DNA from: Rhodoblastus sp963727035
GTDB taxonomy: Bacteria > Pseudomonadota > Alphaproteobacteria > Rhizobiales > Beijerinckiaceae
Length of the DNA: 64,000 nt
Assembly (NCBI GenBank): GCA_963727035.1
Contig: CAVSEY010000001.1
Coordinates: forward strand, 62,001-126,000
Reading direction: 5' to 3'
The translations under genes were made by a program, and so were the position numbers. The notes beneath the pieces are model-generated. The model made no database searches. It was not told the DNA's origin and was given only the letters and a program-made list of their open reading frames with translations. This document shows positions 16,217-23,897 of this stretch, piece after piece (positions within the stretch are counted from its first letter, which is position 1; every line of letters begins with the position of its first letter).

Positions 16217-17905
16217 TCAGGCCGCGCGCAGGGCGCCGAGGAAGGAATCGACCTCGCCGCGCAGGGCCTCGGCCTGCCGCGCGAGATCGCCGGCCGCGTC
16301 GAGCATGCGGCTGGAGGCGGTAGACGAGCTTTGCACGGCTTCGAGCACGCCGCCGATATTTTCCGCCACCTGATGCGCGCCCTGCGAGGCGTTCTGCACA
16401 TTGGAGGCGATTTCCTTGGTCGCCTCGCCCTGCTGATAGACCGCCTCGGCGATGGCCCGCGCGATGGTGTTGGCGCGTTCGGTGGTGCGCACGATGGTCG
16501 AAATATTTTCCGCCGCGCGCTGGGTGGTCGCCTGGATGTCGTTGATCTGGGCGCCGACCTCGGCGGTCGCCTTGCTGGTCTGCTCGGCGAGCGTCTTGAC
16601 CTCCTGGGCGACCACGGCGAAGCCGCGTCCCGCCTCGCCGGCGCGGGCGGCTTCGATGGTCGCGTTGAGGGCGAGCATGTTGGTTTGTCCGGCGATGTCG
16701 GCGATCATGTTGACGATGCCGCCGATGCGGTCGGCGGCTGCGGCGAGATCGCGCATCTGCCGGTCGGCGCCTTCGGCCTGATTGGCGGAATCGCCCGCGA
16801 TCTGCCGCGACTCGCGCGCCTGGCCGTCGATTTCCTTGACCGAATAGGTCAGTTGCTCGGTCGCCGAGGCGACCGAGGAAATATTGCTCGACGAGGCTTC
16901 GGAGGCGTCGGCCACGGTCTTGGCCTGCGCGGCGGTTTCGACCGCCGCGTCGCTCAGGATCCGGGTGGACTGACGGAAGTCCTCCGCCGCGCGAAGGACG
17001 CCGGTCAGGATCGATCGGACCTTGCCTTCGAACTGGCCGGCGAGTTGCGCGGCCATCGCGCGCCTTTGGGCTTCCTGTTCCGTTCGGGCGCTTTTCGCCT
17101 GGTTTTCGAGGTCGCGCGCGCGGCGCATGTTGGCCTTGAAAATGTCCAGCCCGCGCGCCAGCGCGCCGATTTCGTCGCGCCGCTCCGCGCCTTGCACCGC
17201 GACATCGAGATCGCCGCGCGCCAGACTGTCCACGGCCTGGGTGGCGTGCAGCAGCGGCGCGACCATGCCAAAGATGAGGCCGGCGCCCATCGCGGCGGCG
17301 AGAAGGGCGCAGGCGGCGCCGCTCAGAAGCAGCAGCCAGCGTCCGTCGCGATAGACGTCCTCGACGCGTCCGGCGGCTTCTGCGCCGCCTTTTTCGGTCA
17401 TGACGCTCAACTGGTTGAGCGGGTCCACGATGCGTGCGTCGTCGGCATTGGCGTAAGCTTTCATGGCGTCGGCGAGATGGCCGTCGCGCGCGACGGCGAC
17501 GGCCTCCTGCGCCGCTTGCCGGAACGCCGGCCATTCGCGGTCGAAATCGGCCATGATGCGGGCAGGCTCGCCGCCCGGGATGATCAAGGGCCTGTATGCG
17601 CCGGCCGCCTCTTCGAGCCGCGCGGCGGCGTCGGTCATCGCGTCCTGGGCGCCCGCCGCGCCGCTATTGGAGGCGATCGCCAGCAGCGCCTCGGTTTCCG
17701 CCAGGCGGTAATCGATCGCCGCCTTGCGCAGATTGCCGATTTTCGTCGTCGCCGGCATCCAATGGTTGCGGATCGTCGCGGATTGTTCCGCCATTCCCGC
17801 CATCTGGGTCAACGTCAGCGCGCCGAGCGCGACGGTCACGATGAAACTGATCGAAAAGGCGGCAAGGATTTTCGTTCTTATGCTCGAATCGCGCCAAATG
17901 CTCAT
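16217..17905 (-). CDS. methyl-accepting chemotaxis protein
   Basis: 562 residues. TM1 lies at about 13-35, a periplasmic four-helix-bundle-type sensor domain at about 36-185 and TM2 at about 190-212. HAMP follows, then a long coiled-coil signalling domain. The conserved hairpin tip is seen as ADIAGQTNMLALNATIEAAR and GEAGRGFAVVAQEVKTLAEQ. The protein would control a CheA kinase array. The ligand is unknown and no che genes are adjacent. ATG 17905 (MSIWRDSS) is preferred over 17923 because cytoplasmic tails of this class are short. The C-terminus lacks a CheR-binding pentapeptide. Confidence 0.93.
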   Translation of the reverse strand: MSIWRDSSIRTKILAAFSISFIVTVALGALTLTQMAGMAEQSATIRNHWMPATTKIGNLRKAAIDYRLAETEALLAIASNSGAAGAQDAMTDAAARLEEAAGAYRPLIIPGGEPARIMADFDREWPAFRQAAQEAVAVARDGHLADAMKAYANADDARIVDPLNQLSVMTEKGGAEAAGRVEDVYRDGRWLLLLSGAACALLAAAMGAGLIFGMVAPLLHATQAVDSLARGDLDVAVQGAERRDEIGALARGLDIFKANMRRARDLENQAKSARTEQEAQRRAMAAQLAGQFEGKVRSILTGVLRAAEDFRQSTRILSDAAVETAAQAKTVADASEASSSNISSVASATEQLTYSVKEIDGQARESRQIAGDSANQAEGADRQMRDLAAAADRIGGIVNMIADIAGQTNMLALNATIEAARAGEAGRGFAVVAQEVKTLAEQTSKATAEVGAQINDIQATTQRAAENISTIVRTTERANTIARAIAEAVYQQGEATKEIASNVQNASQGAHQVAENIGGVLEAVQSSSTASSRMLDAAGDLARQAEALRGEVDSFLGALRAA

Positions 17906-18018
17906 CGCTTTCCCCTTCATCAAGCGACATACGAATGGCGGCGAAACTAGCGGCGCAACATTGCCTCAATCTTGCGGAACCGGGCGCGCCGCCTGGAGAA
18001 GGGGCGGCGCGGGCGGGA

Positions 18019-18471
18019 TCAGCCGACGATATGCTTCTCGATCTCCCAGACCGGGATCTTGGTGAGATCCTTGTCGATCTCGGCGCGCACCTTGGCCTTG
18101 ACGTCGGGGTGCAGGCTGCGGCGCAGATCGGCGAGAGTCCTGGCGGGCGCCACGATCACAAGAGCCGGCGCGCCGCGCTCGCGCACGATGGCCTCCAGGG
18201 CCTCGGCGGCGCGTTCGGCGAAACGATGCTCCTCGATCTCGTGCCAATCGGTCGATTCCACGGCGCTGCGCGCGCTGGAATGGGCGCCGTTGAAGGCGCG
18301 GCCGGGCTTGTCGGTTCCCTGGTCGCGGCTCGGCGGATTGTCCTCGCCGGCCATCACGCGTTCGGTCACCAGATTGGCGTATTTCTCATCTCCCTCGTTG
18401 CGCAGAAACAAAGCCTTGCGCCCGTCGCCGACGAAGACGAAGGCGTCATGGGGAAGAGCGATTTTTGTCAC
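18019..18471 (-). CDS. host attachment protein family (eRF1-like domain)
   Basis: 150 residues matching the Host_attach family named after Agrobacterium proteins needed for attachment. It begins TKIALPHDAFVFVGDGRKA and ends with the conserved DLTKIPVWEIEKHI. The fold is related to the archaeal release-factor/baeRF superfamily, and the molecular activity is not established. I choose the GTG at 18471, which follows GGGAG by about 8 nt. An ATG at 18585 would add 38 Gly/Arg-rich residues without family support. It lies alone between the chemoreceptor and the LysR gene. Confidence 0.8.
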   Translation of the reverse strand: MTKIALPHDAFVFVGDGRKALFLRNEGDEKYANLVTERVMAGEDNPPSRDQGTDKPGRAFNGAHSSARSAVESTDWHEIEEHRFAERAAEALEAIVRERGAPALVIVAPARTLADLRRSLHPDVKAKVRAEIDKDLTKIPVWEIEKHIVG

Positions 18472-18643
18472 GATGAAACTCCCGACTCTCCTAGTTATGC
18501 GCCGCCTTTGCGCGGCGCCTGTCAGGGAGCGAATGGCGCCCCCGAAACCTCCGCCCCATAACGGCGGGATTGATCTTTCCTCCATTTTCTAAAATAGGGA
18601 GGGCTTCGGCCCGGCGCCATGACGCGTGTCAATTCGACGCCAT

Positions 18644-19549
18644 TCACGTCTCGGTCGCGGGGAGGCCCTTGAGGCGCTCGATCAGCCAGCGTCCGGCCGG
18701 GCCGGGCGGCGCCGCCGTGCGATAGACCGCGGCCATCGGCGCGACGACGCCGGACGCGGGAATTTCCGGCGTCGCGAGCCGAACCAGCCGGCCTTCGGCA
18801 AGGTCACGCTCTACGGCGTGCAGCGGCATCGAGCCCCAGCCGAGACCGCCGAGCAGGAAGGCGTGCTTGGCGTAGAGATCGGCGAGGCGCCAGTTCGTCG
18901 GCGACATGACGCTATATTCGCGGCTGTCCGGGCGGCTGGCGCGCTCGGTCAGCACGAGCTGGACATGTTTCGCCAGTTCGTCCCGTGGGATCACGCCTGT
19001 GAAGGCCGCCAGCGGATGGTCGGCGCTCGCGACCATCGCCATCCCGACGCCGGCCAGCGGCTCGCTGCTCAGGCCGGGCGGCAGCGGCCCCGGCCCGCCG
19101 GCCACCGCGAAACTGGCGCGGCCGTCGAGCACCGGCTCGGTCGCCGCGCCCAGAACCTCGACATAGAGGCGCAGCGGCGTCGCGGGAAAGCGCAGCCGGA
19201 AATCCCGGGCCGCCTCGGTGATCGCCTGGAAGGGAAAATAGACGTCCACCACCGCCCAGAGTTCCGGCTCGATCCCTTCCGTCAGGCCGCGGGCGCGGGA
19301 ATTCATGAAATCGACGGCGCCGCCGACGGCGCGGGCGTCGCGCAGCAGCAGGCTCCCGGCGGGAGTGAGCCGGGGCGCGCGCCGCGAACGGTCGAACAGC
19401 GCGACGCCAAGTTCCTCCTCCAGCCGGTGAATGAGATCGCTGACGGCGGATTGCGCGCGACCCAGCTTGCGCGCGGCGGCGGAAAAACTGCCCTCTTCGG
19501 CGGCGGCGACGAAGGTGCGGATCTGGTCGAGCGAGAGACGGTCGCGCAT
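18644..19549 (-). CDS. LysR-type transcriptional regulator
   Basis: 301 residues. The N-terminal winged helix-turn-helix reads LSLDQIRTFVAAAEEGSFSA and RAQSAVSDLIHRLEEELGVA. The substrate-binding domain extends from about 90 to the end. It diverges from the first yceI gene across a 134-nt spacer, the classical LysR arrangement. It is thus the likely regulator of the yceI-yceI-cytochrome b561-yceI set. The effector is unknown. Confidence 0.92.
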   Translation of the reverse strand: MRDRLSLDQIRTFVAAAEEGSFSAAARKLGRAQSAVSDLIHRLEEELGVALFDRSRRAPRLTPAGSLLLRDARAVGGAVDFMNSRARGLTEGIEPELWAVVDVYFPFQAITEAARDFRLRFPATPLRLYVEVLGAATEPVLDGRASFAVAGGPGPLPPGLSSEPLAGVGMAMVASADHPLAAFTGVIPRDELAKHVQLVLTERASRPDSREYSVMSPTNWRLADLYAKHAFLLGGLGWGSMPLHAVERDLAEGRLVRLATPEIPASGVVAPMAAVYRTAAPPGPAGRWLIERLKGLPATET

Positions 19550-19570
19550 GGTTGTTCTATCGGAAAATCA

Positions 19571-19629
19571 GATGGAATCTATCATGAATCATCGGCTGGA
19601 CGCCAGAGGCGAAAGGCCGCAGATTAGCC
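19571..19629 (+). promoter_or_regulatory. duplicated control segment, copy 1 (before yceI-1)
   Basis: This 59-nt segment aligns without gaps to 20455-20513, upstream of the second yceI. Both end in CAGAGGCG-N3-GGCC-K-CAGATTAGCC. It lies in the LysR-yceI divergent spacer and is a candidate binding site or promoter element. The gene and its control region were probably duplicated together. Confidence 0.55.
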
Positions 19630-19683
19630 GCAAGCCCGGCTCAAACCGCGCCGGCCCATGTCTCGAGAGAAAGGACTCCCATC

Positions 19684-20298
19684 ATGAAGCGTATCCTTGT
19701 CGCCGCCCTCGGCGCGGCTCTGGTTTTCGGCGTCGGCTCGGCCTCGCTCGCTCAGGCGCCGGCCAGCCCGAACAGGGACGTCAAGGCCGGCGATTATCTG
19801 GTCGAGCCCTATCACACCCAGATCCTGTTCTCGGTTTCGCATTTCGGCCTGTCGAATTTTTCCGGCGTCGTCACCGGCGCCTCGGGCTCGCTCAAGCTCG
19901 ATCCCGCCCATCCGGCCGGTTCGAAACTCGACGTGTCGGTGGATGCGGCGACGATCCTGACCCCGGTCGAAAAGCTCACCGGCGAATTGCGCGGCGCCGA
20001 ATGGCTCGACGCGGACAAATATCCCAAGGCGACTTTCGTCTCGACCAAGGTGATCCCCACCGGCGCCGGTCAGGCGACCATCGAAGGCAATTTCACCCTT
20101 CATGGCGTGACCAGGCCGCTGACTCTTCACGCGCGTTTCGTCGGCGCCGGCGTCAATCCGATCACCAAGGGCTATACGGTGGGCTTTGATGGCGAAGGCG
20201 CGATCAAGCGCACCGAATTCGGCGTGACTAAATATGCGCCGATGATCGGCGACACCGTCCATCTGACCATCCACGCGGCCTTCGAATTGCAGCACTGA
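19684..20298 (+). CDS. YceI-family periplasmic lipid-binding protein (1)
   Basis: 204 residues. Signal peptide MKRILVAALGAALVFGVGSA with cleavage near SLA. The mature protein is a lipocalin-like YceI barrel: DYLVEPYHTQILFSVSHFGL, SGVVTGASGSLKLDP, GELRGAEWLD and VTRPLTLHARF are family landmarks. YceI proteins bind isoprenoid or amphiphilic ligands in the periplasm. It heads the set under the divergent LysR regulator and is clearly paralogous to the next gene. Confidence 0.92.
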   Translation: MKRILVAALGAALVFGVGSASLAQAPASPNRDVKAGDYLVEPYHTQILFSVSHFGLSNFSGVVTGASGSLKLDPAHPAGSKLDVSVDAATILTPVEKLTGELRGAEWLDADKYPKATFVSTKVIPTGAGQATIEGNFTLHGVTRPLTLHARFVGAGVNPITKGYTVGFDGEGAIKRTEFGVTKYAPMIGDTVHLTIHAAFELQH

Positions 20299-20454
20299 CC
20301 CGTCTCGAACCCCGCGTCAACGCCACGGCCCACTCGCCGTCGCCCTCAATCGGGGCGATGGGGAGGGGATTTTCGCCCCGACCGGCGGGGCTGACGATGA
20401 AACTCAAGGGATTTTCCCGATGCGGTCGCGCAGGATCGGTCTGTCCGGCAACGA

Positions 20455-20513
20455 GATGGAAAACCATCTGAACCGAGTGACGGGCGTCAGAGGCGCTGGG
20501 CCTCAGATTAGCC
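20455..20513 (+). promoter_or_regulatory. duplicated control segment, copy 2 (before yceI-2)
   Basis: Gap-free counterpart of 19571-19629, sharing CAGAGGCG-N3-GGCC-K-CAGATTAGCC at its 3' side. It ends 46 nt before the yceI-2 ATG. Its presence implies that the second yceI has its own, similarly controlled promoter. The remaining spacer (20299-20454) contains only a GC-rich hairpin-like stretch. Confidence 0.55.
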
Positions 20514-20559
20514 CCGGGCATGGCGCAGACTCCCCTGTTTTCAGGGAAAGGAAGCGATC

Positions 20560-21153
20560 ATGAACCGTGTTTTCGCCGCCGCCGCCCTGGGCGCGGCCTT
20601 GGCCGTTGTCCCGGGCGCGCCGGCTTTCGCCCGGTCGGGCGCCTGCGTCTATCTGGTCGAGCCCGCCCATACCCAGGTGCGGTTTTCGGTTTCGCAATTC
20701 GGCCTGTCGGATTTCTCCGGCGTCGCCACGGGCGCCACGGGCTGGCTGAAATTTGATCCGGCGCATCCGGGAAATTCGAAACTCGACGTTTCGGTGAAAA
20801 CCGCGACCGTCTCGACGCTGAACGAAAACATCACCGACCAGTTGCGGGGCGCGGATTGGCTCGACGCCGCAAAATATCCGACGGCGCGCTTCGTCTCGAA
20901 CAGGGTGATCCCGACCGGCGGCCATCGGGCGACGGTTCAGGGCAAGCTCACCCTGCGTGGGTTGACGAGGCCTGTCGTCATCAGGGCGCGTTTCATTGGC
21001 GCTGGCGTCAATCCGGGCGCCAGGGACGACGTGATGAGGTTCGACGGCAAAGGCGCCTTCGAGCGCGCCGAATTCGGCATGAAAGCCTTTGCTCCGATGG
21101 TCGGGGACATGGTCCATCTGACCATTCACGGCGCTTTCGAATTGAGGTGCTGA
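20560..21153 (+). CDS. YceI-family periplasmic protein (2)
   Basis: 197 residues. Signal peptide ends near PAFARS. The mature protein closely parallels yceI-1: VYLVEPAHTQVRFSVSQFGL, SGVATGATGWLKFDPAHPG and DQLRGADWLDAAKYP. It differs by a Cys near the mature N-terminus and a C-terminal Cys (AFELRC). Tandem duplication of yceI-1 is the simplest origin. The stop is 1 nt from the GTG of the cytochrome b561 gene, so the two are cotranscribed. Confidence 0.92.
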   Translation: MNRVFAAAALGAALAVVPGAPAFARSGACVYLVEPAHTQVRFSVSQFGLSDFSGVATGATGWLKFDPAHPGNSKLDVSVKTATVSTLNENITDQLRGADWLDAAKYPTARFVSNRVIPTGGHRATVQGKLTLRGLTRPVVIRARFIGAGVNPGARDDVMRFDGKGAFERAEFGMKAFAPMVGDMVHLTIHGAFELRC

Positions 21154-21154
21154 T

Positions 21155-21739
21155 GTGACGAAATGCTCGCACGAACGTTACGACGCCGTCGCCGTCGTAC
21201 TGCACTGGACGATGGCGCTCGGGATTTTCGTCCTGATCGGCCTCGGACTGGCGATGAAGCACGCGGGGCTTCCCAAAGCCCGCGTGATCCAGTTGTTCCA
21301 GCTTCACAAGTCGATCGGGATCGTCGTCCTGCTGCTGGCGGTCGCGCGGCTGGGGTGGCGGTTCGTCCGCTCCGCGCCGCCTCTGCCGGACACCCTGCCG
21401 GCGCTGGAGCGCCAGGCCGCTCACGCCGGCCATGCCGCGCTTTATGTCTTGATGCTGGCTTTGCCATTGACTGGCTGGGCGGTGGTCTCGACCGCGCCGC
21501 TGAACATTCCGACGGTGCTGTTCGGACGGGTTCCCTGGCCCGATATCTGGTTTCTGGCTGAACTGCCGAACAAGGCGCCGGCCTTTGCCGTCGCGCAGGC
21601 CCTGCATAAATATGGCGCCTATGCGCTGATCGCCGTCGTTGCGGTCCATGTCGCCGCCGCCCTGCGCCATGCGGTCAAGGGCGACGTTCCTTTTGCGCGC
21701 ATGAGCCTGTTCGGCCGGGTTTCGGAGAATGGAATATGA
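21155..21739 (+). CDS. cytochrome b561 (YodB/CybB type)
   Basis: 194 residues with four hydrophobic helices. Haem-b ligand histidines can be placed in VVLHWTMAL, FQLHKSIGI, and the C-terminal QALHKYGAYA and VHVAAALRHA. This is the bacterial di-haem b561 family, which moves electrons between quinol and periplasmic acceptors. YceI-b561 pairs are common (as in E. coli yceI-yceJ). GTG start 1 nt after the yceI-2 stop. Its ATGA overlap with the next yceI shows tight translational coupling. Confidence 0.92.
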   Translation: MTKCSHERYDAVAVVLHWTMALGIFVLIGLGLAMKHAGLPKARVIQLFQLHKSIGIVVLLLAVARLGWRFVRSAPPLPDTLPALERQAAHAGHAALYVLMLALPLTGWAVVSTAPLNIPTVLFGRVPWPDIWFLAELPNKAPAFAVAQALHKYGAYALIAVVAVHVAAALRHAVKGDVPFARMSLFGRVSENGI

Positions 21740-22284
21740 GACGTCCGGTCCTCGCCGCCGCACTGCTCGCGACCGTCTCCACCGCCCAGGCCGCCGACTG
21801 GAAAATCCTGCCCGGCAGCGCGCTGACTTTCACCGGCGAACAGGCCGGCGAGAAATTCACCGGCCGGTTCAGCCGGTTCGACGCGAAAATTTCGCTCGAT
21901 CCGGAAAAACTCGCCGAGGCGAAAATCGTCGTCACGGTGGACGTCGCCAGCGCCGCCACCGGCGACAGGCAGCGCGATACGGCCCTTCCGGACAAGGACT
22001 GGTTCGACGTGAAAACTTTTCCACAGGCGCGCTTCGAGTCGCGTCGGGTCGTGCGCACGGCCGCGGGCTATGAGGCCGTCGGCGACCTGACCCTGCGCGG
22101 CGCGGCCAGGGAAATCCATTTGCCCTTCACTCTGGCGGTCGACGGGCGCAAGGCCGAGGCGAAAGGCCATGCCGACCTCAAGCGCGACGTCTTCGGCGTC
22201 GGGCAGGGCCAATGGGCGAGCGACGAATGGGTCGGCTTCAATGTCGGCGTCGATTTCGACCTGAAGGCGGAACGGACCGATTGA
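21736..22284 (+). CDS. YceI-family periplasmic protein (3)
   Basis: 182 residues, signal peptide ending at QAADW. This paralogue is more diverged than copies 1 and 2 (ILPGSALTFTGEQAGEKFTG, QRDTALPDKDWFDVKTFPQA, HADLKRDVFGVGQGQW). It resembles the second YceI type that often follows cytochrome b561. It starts inside the b561 stop (ATGA), so the order yceI-b561-yceI forms one translational unit. Confidence 0.92.
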   Translation: MRRPVLAAALLATVSTAQAADWKILPGSALTFTGEQAGEKFTGRFSRFDAKISLDPEKLAEAKIVVTVDVASAATGDRQRDTALPDKDWFDVKTFPQARFESRRVVRTAAGYEAVGDLTLRGAAREIHLPFTLAVDGRKAEAKGHADLKRDVFGVGQGQWASDEWVGFNVGVDFDLKAERTD

Positions 22285-22306
22285 GACTCGTCATGGCGTG
22301 CGCGGG

Positions 22307-22786
22307 TTACGACGACAATTCGCCGATGTGCTTCTGCGCATAGAGCTGGACGCCAAGCTGTTTGATCAATTCGAGCTGGGTTTCGAGGAAGTCGATATGC
22401 TCCTCCTCGTCATGGGCCAGTTCCTCGAACAGGTTCATGCTCACCCGGTCGTTGATTGAAAGGCAATAAGCGGCGGCTTCGAGATAAAGCCCCCGCGCCG
22501 TCATTTCCGAGGCGAGATCGAGTTCGATGATTTCCTTGATGTTCTCGCCGATGGTCAGGCCGTTCAGCTCCTGCATGTTGGGAAAACCTTCGAGGAACAG
22601 AATCCGCGCCGTGAACTTGTCGGCGTGGGTCATTTCCTCGATCGATTCCTCGCGCCATTTTTTCGCGAGGCCCTTGTAACCCCAATTGTCGAGAATGCGG
22701 AAATGCAGCCAGTACTGGCTGATCGCGGTCAACTCGCTGCGCAGGCCCTTGTTGAGATATTCAACGACTTTCGCATCGCCGCGCAT
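22307..22786 (-). CDS. bfr: bacterioferritin
   Basis: 159 residues, the normal Bfr length. All ferroxidase ligands are present at E. coli-like positions: E18, E51, H54, E94, E127 and H130. The haem ligand M52 is also present (IEEMTHAD). The 24-mer stores iron as a ferric mineral in the cytosol. bfd lies upstream on the same strand, a common iron-storage/release operon. An Irr-like palindrome precedes bfd. Confidence 0.95.
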   Translation of the reverse strand: MRGDAKVVEYLNKGLRSELTAISQYWLHFRILDNWGYKGLAKKWREESIEEMTHADKFTARILFLEGFPNMQELNGLTIGENIKEIIELDLASEMTARGLYLEAAAYCLSINDRVSMNLFEELAHDEEEHIDFLETQLELIKQLGVQLYAQKHIGELSS

Positions 22787-22864
22787 CGCATTTCTCCCTG
22801 TGCTTGAGCCATGTCATGAAACTACCCGGCGCGCCAATCGTTCCGCGTTGGCGCGACTCATACG

Positions 22865-22987
22865 ATTGGCCCTTGTCTCCAACTCGTCGGAAACAAGGGC
22901 GCCCGCCGGCGTCAGCCGGCCAAGTTTTGGTTCATCCGGCCGGTCGGCGCGGCGACCATCGGTCCTTTTCAAGGGCCGATGGCGTCA
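22865..22987. repeat. dispersed palindromic element, copy C (inverted)
   Basis: The reverse complement of copy B. From the bfd side it reads hairpin 1 (GACGCCATCGG...CCGATGG), a GC-rich middle with CCGGCTGACGCCGGCGGGCG, then the CCTTGTTTCCGAC-type palindrome (22870-22899, one arm diverged to CCTTGTCTCCAAC). About 20 nt in the middle differ from copy B. It lies between bfd and bfr and overlaps the annotated end of bfd. Confidence 0.82.
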
Positions 22988-23219
22988 CTCGGCCGCCAGG
23001 GCGAGGACCGGCCCCTGCGCGTCCAATGATTGGCTTTCCACAGCTGGCGGCGGCCTCGCGGTCGCAAAGGCCCTGGATATTGCGCACGCAGCGGCCGCAG
23101 TTCGGCAGGCAGCCTTTGTGCTTGAACACATCTCGAGCGCGTTTGGCGGAAGCGCCGCAGGGCTTGACGCTCGCCCGCACGTCCCGATCGGTGATCATGT
23201 TGCAGGAACAAAGGATCAT
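22932..23219 (-). CDS. bfd: bacterioferritin-associated [2Fe-2S] ferredoxin, 3' end altered
   Basis: The N-terminal 50 residues are a clear Bfd domain: MILCSCNMITDRDVR and GCLPNCGRCVRNI give the four cluster cysteines C4, C6, C41 and C44. Bfd reduces bacterioferritin to release iron. As written the frame continues to residue 95 through the dispersed repeat (SALEKDRWSPRRPAG). Removing one A from GGAAAG (about 23025-23032) would instead give a frame ending LALAAE at a TGA at 22985-22987. That TGA lies exactly at the edge of the repeat, as in the other two copies. A one-base error or mutation is therefore likely. Confidence 0.75.
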   Translation of the reverse strand: MILCSCNMITDRDVRASVKPCGASAKRARDVFKHKGCLPNCGRCVRNIQGLCDREAAASCGKPIIGRAGAGPRPGGRVTPSALEKDRWSPRRPAG

Positions 23220-23525
23220 ATTTCGCCGCTGTTGGCTTCGATGCGCCGATAAAACACGGCGCCCCCGGCTTACGGAAGCAATTTGGCGTTTATTAGATGG
23301 ATTCTAAACTTTGCCACGCCGCGATGAAAGGCAGCCGGTTTGGGATCGGGAGGCTTCGGCGTTTGGCGCAGGCGAACGGCGTTCGGCCGCATCCTTCGAA
23401 ATCATCCGGCTTGTTTTCGGAAAACCTGCTCAGGCCGCCATTGCTTTCGGGCCTGCCATGGCTATAGTCCGGCGCCAAATCCATCCCGGCGCGCGAGCGC
23501 GCGAACATCAAGTGGAAATCTGGAC
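23220..23525. other. divergent gene-free region between bfd and yajC
   Basis: 306 nt. The bfd side is AT-rich and contains the Irr-like palindrome at 23292-23308. The yajC side shows no clear promoter. No RNA gene was recognised. Confidence 0.5.
23292..23308. promoter_or_regulatory. Irr-like iron control element upstream of bfd-bfr
   Basis: ATTAGAT-GGA-TTCTAAA on the plus strand is a 7-3-7 imperfect palindrome; the minus strand reads TTTAGAA first. It resembles the rhizobial iron control element recognised by Irr (TTTAGAA/TTCTAAA arms). It sits about 75-90 nt upstream of the bfd start, in front of iron-storage genes that are typical Irr targets. One arm matches fully; the other differs at two of seven positions. 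Confidence 0.45.
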
Positions 23526-23870
23526 ATGAATTTCATCACTCCCGCCTTTGCCCAGGCCGCAGTTGGCGGCGGCGCGGGCGGCGCCGACGTGCTGATGCAG
23601 ATGGCGCCCTTCGGCATCATTCTCGTCATCATGTATTTCCTGCTCATCCGGCCCCAGCAGCAGAAGGCCAAGGCGCATCGGGACATGGTCTCGAACATCC
23701 GCCGCGGCGACAGCGTCGTCACCAATGGCGGCCTGATCGGCAAGGTGACCAAGACGGTGGACGACAGCGAGATCGAAATCGAGATCGCCCCCAATGTCCG
23801 CGTGCGCCAGAGCCGCGCGGCCATCGCCGAAGTGCGCGCCAAGAGCGAGCCGGTCAAGGACAACGCCTGA
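23526..23870 (+). CDS. yajC: Sec translocon accessory protein YajC
   Basis: 114 residues. One N-terminal membrane helix (PFGIILVIMYFLLI, about 28-41) is followed by RPQQQKAKAHRDM and the soluble SH3-like part GDSVVTNGGLIGKVTK. YajC is the small partner of SecDF in the inner membrane. The ATG at 23526 gives normal length; the longer upstream frame is not family-like. secD follows after 27 nt. Confidence 0.95.
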   Translation: MNFITPAFAQAAVGGGAGGADVLMQMAPFGIILVIMYFLLIRPQQQKAKAHRDMVSNIRRGDSVVTNGGLIGKVTKTVDDSEIEIEIAPNVRVRQSRAAIAEVRAKSEPVKDNA

Positions 23871-23897
23871 CGGCCAGAAACGGATTGGCCGCCCGCC

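Noticed and set aside
15657..17534. 625-codon minus-strand frame as one gene
   Set aside because: Only its last 162 codons (PCu(A)C-like) are real; the rest is an out-of-frame reading of the chemoreceptor gene.
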